Of a stretch of 64,000 nucleotides of DNA, positions 62,913 to 64,000 are shown one piece after another (position 1 is the first letter of the stretch; every line of letters begins with the position of its first letter). The stretch is from Agrobacterium vitis (GTDB lineage Bacteria; Pseudomonadota; Alphaproteobacteria; Rhizobiales; Rhizobiaceae). The DNA is taken from the NCBI RefSeq assembly GCF_013426735.1, contig NZ_AP023273.1:186001-250000 (forward strand). The letters run 5' to 3'. A program made the position numbers and the translations under genes. Under the pieces are notes generated by a model. The model saw only the letters and a program-made list of their open reading frames with translations. It made no database searches and was not told where the DNA came from.

Positions 62913-64000
62913 ATGGTGTTTTTGGTCCGCTTCCTGCTCTGGCTGATCTGCGCGGCGGCGATGCTGGCCCTGACATTTTTGCCCATCGACACCCGGACAC
63001 AACTGGTGACGACATTCATCATTCTCATCATCGTCTCGGTGATGAGAATGATGCGGATCGAAGGACGCGGACGGATTGTTTTTCTCGCGCTCTCTACTGC
63101 TATTGTGCTGCGTTATGTCTATTGGCGCACCAGTAGTACCTTGCCGCCGGTCAACCAGCTTGAAAATTTCATCCCCGGCCTGCTTGTCTATCTGGCCGAG
63201 ATGTACAGCGTCCTGATGCTGTTTCTCAGCCTGTTCGTGGTGTCCATGCCGCTGCCGCCACGCAAGCCTTTTCGCACGCTTGCCGCTGAAGAACTGCCAA
63301 TCGTCGACATCTTCGTGCCAAGCTATAATGAAGACGAAGCCTTGCTGGCCAATACGCTGGCTGCGGCCCGCAATCTCGATTATCCGACTGACAAATTCAC
63401 CGTTTGGCTGCTGGATGACGGTTCGACCGAGCAGAAGCGTCAATCCACCGACCTGCTGGCAGCAAAATTCGCCGAGCAACGTTATCATGCGCTCCAGGCG
63501 CTCTGTAGCCAGCTTGGCGTGCGCTATTTGACGCGCGAGCGCAACGAACATGCAAAGGCCGGTAATCTCAACAATGGTCTCGACCATTCCAGCGGAGAAC
63601 TGATCGCCGTCTTCGACGCAGACCACGCTCCGGCCCGCAGCTTTCTCAAGGAAACCGTCGGCTATTTCGGGGATGACCCGCGTCTCTTTCTGGTCCAGAC
63701 GCCACATTTCTTCATCAACCCGGACCCGGTAGAGCGAAACCTCAACACGTTCAACAAGATGCCGAGCGAGAACGAAATGTTCTACGGCATCATCCAGCGC
63801 GGCCTCGACAAATGGAACGCGGCATTTTTCTGCGGATCAGCCGCCGTGCTGCGCCGCGAGGCGCTACTTGAAACCAAAGGTTTCAGCGGCCTTTCCATCA
63901 CCGAGGATTGCGAAACCGCGCTTGAGCTGCATTCGCGCGGCTGGAACAGTGTTTTCGTCGATATGCCGCTAATCGCCGGGCTGCAACCGGCCACCTTTGC
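62913..64000 (+). CDS. bcsA: Cellulose synthase catalytic subunit (3' end cut by window edge)
   Basis: The frame is open from the ATG at 62913 to the window edge (at least 362 residues). N-terminal membrane helices lie at about residues 4-23, 31-45, 55-69 and 88-112. The glycosyltransferase family 2 domain follows, with LLDDGS (Asp168, Asp169), the metal-binding DAD (Asp235, Asp237), FFCGS and the base motif TED (330-332). The QxxRW motif, later membrane helices and PilZ domain would lie outside. BcsA polymerises UDP-glucose to cellulose in the inner membrane under c-di-GMP control. It is preceded by bcsN. Confidence 0.95.
   Translation, partial: MVFLVRFLLWLICAAAMLALTFLPIDTRTQLVTTFIILIIVSVMRMMRIEGRGRIVFLALSTAIVLRYVYWRTSSTLPPVNQLENFIPGLLVYLAEMYSVLMLFLSLFVVSMPLPPRKPFRTLAAEELPIVDIFVPSYNEDEALLANTLAAARNLDYPTDKFTVWLLDDGSTEQKRQSTDLLAAKFAEQRYHALQALCSQLGVRYLTRERNEHAKAGNLNNGLDHSSGELIAVFDADHAPARSFLKETVGYFGDDPRLFLVQTPHFFINPDPVERNLNTFNKMPSENEMFYGIIQRGLDKWNAAFFCGSAAVLRREALLETKGFSGLSITEDCETALELHSRGWNSVFVDMPLIAGLQPATF

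Noticed and set aside
62631..63707. Minus-strand ORF (358 codons) over the bcsN end and bcsA start
   Set aside because: It is antisense to the cellulose synthase motifs; repeated HPAHGR units come only from the 18-bp tandem repeat.
1..64000. tRNA, rRNA, CRISPR arrays, insertion sequences
   Set aside because: Reading the gaps on both strands gave no cloverleaf-like segment with CCA-end context, no regularly spaced direct repeats of CRISPR type and no transposase-like frame.

Overview
The window looks like a chromosomal (or chromid) segment of a Rhizobiaceae bacterium of the Agrobacterium/Allorhizobium/Rhizobium group. The indicators are the thuAB-type trehalose-utilisation pair, the TreS-maltokinase fusion next to GlgE and GlgB, several HWE/HisKA_2-type histidine kinases including a LOV kinase, BcsN beside a cellulose synthase, and uniformly high-GC coding with small intergenic palindromic repeats. 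I saw no rRNA, tRNA, CRISPR array, transposase or plasmid replication gene. The genus is inference; I could not run a search.

Region 1 (1-13.1 kb) is a glycoside-catabolism locus. A CUT1-type sugar ABC transporter (binding protein and two permeases; no ATPase in view) and a partial Gfo/Idh/MocA oxidoreductase read leftward. Divergent from them are a second Gfo/Idh enzyme with a Cys cluster and a GH38 alpha-mannosidase. A DapA-family aldolase/lyase and a GntR/FCD regulator follow, then thuA and a thuB-like oxidoreductase. Region 2 (13.2-15.6 kb) holds an unrecognised 348-residue protein, dusA and a cspA-type cold-shock gene.

Region 3 (16-27 kb) is alpha-glucan/trehalose metabolism: malQ divergent from glgE - treS/maltokinase - glgB. 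Together the last three form the trehalose to maltose to maltose-1-phosphate to branched alpha-glucan route. GlgE carries an extra N-terminal GH13-like domain that appears catalytically dead.

Region 4 (27-43 kb) holds a MerR regulator with a classic 19-bp-spacer promoter driving a Zn/Cd/Pb P-type ATPase; a LigM-like tetrahydrofolate-dependent O-demethylase with its GntR regulator, the two promoters sharing one operator palindrome; an mdtABC-like RND efflux operon; and a cheW plus methyl-accepting chemoreceptor pair whose receptor ends in an NWEEF CheR-docking pentapeptide.

Region 5 (43-50 kb) is a LacI-regulated uptake and oxidation operon. It has a polar-amino-acid-type binding protein, a fused permease-ATPase, a Gfo/Idh oxidoreductase and a DAO-type FAD oxidase, and is controlled by twin GAGACCGGTCTC operators. 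A sugar-nucleotide-type SDR follows. The enzyme mix suggests an amine- or amino-acid-sugar conjugate (opine/Amadori-like), but this is inference.

Region 6 (50-59 kb) is signalling: a hybrid kinase with a ParD-like ribbon-helix-helix N-terminus, the GTPase RsgA, a small DUF3606-like protein, a LOV blue-light kinase with its single-domain response regulator, and a GAF-PAS-GAF HWE kinase. Region 7 (59-64 kb) is cellulose synthesis: a TPR protein, the BcsN lipoprotein and the start of bcsA. Four copies of a small covarying hairpin repeat are scattered across the window, one of them inside rsgA.
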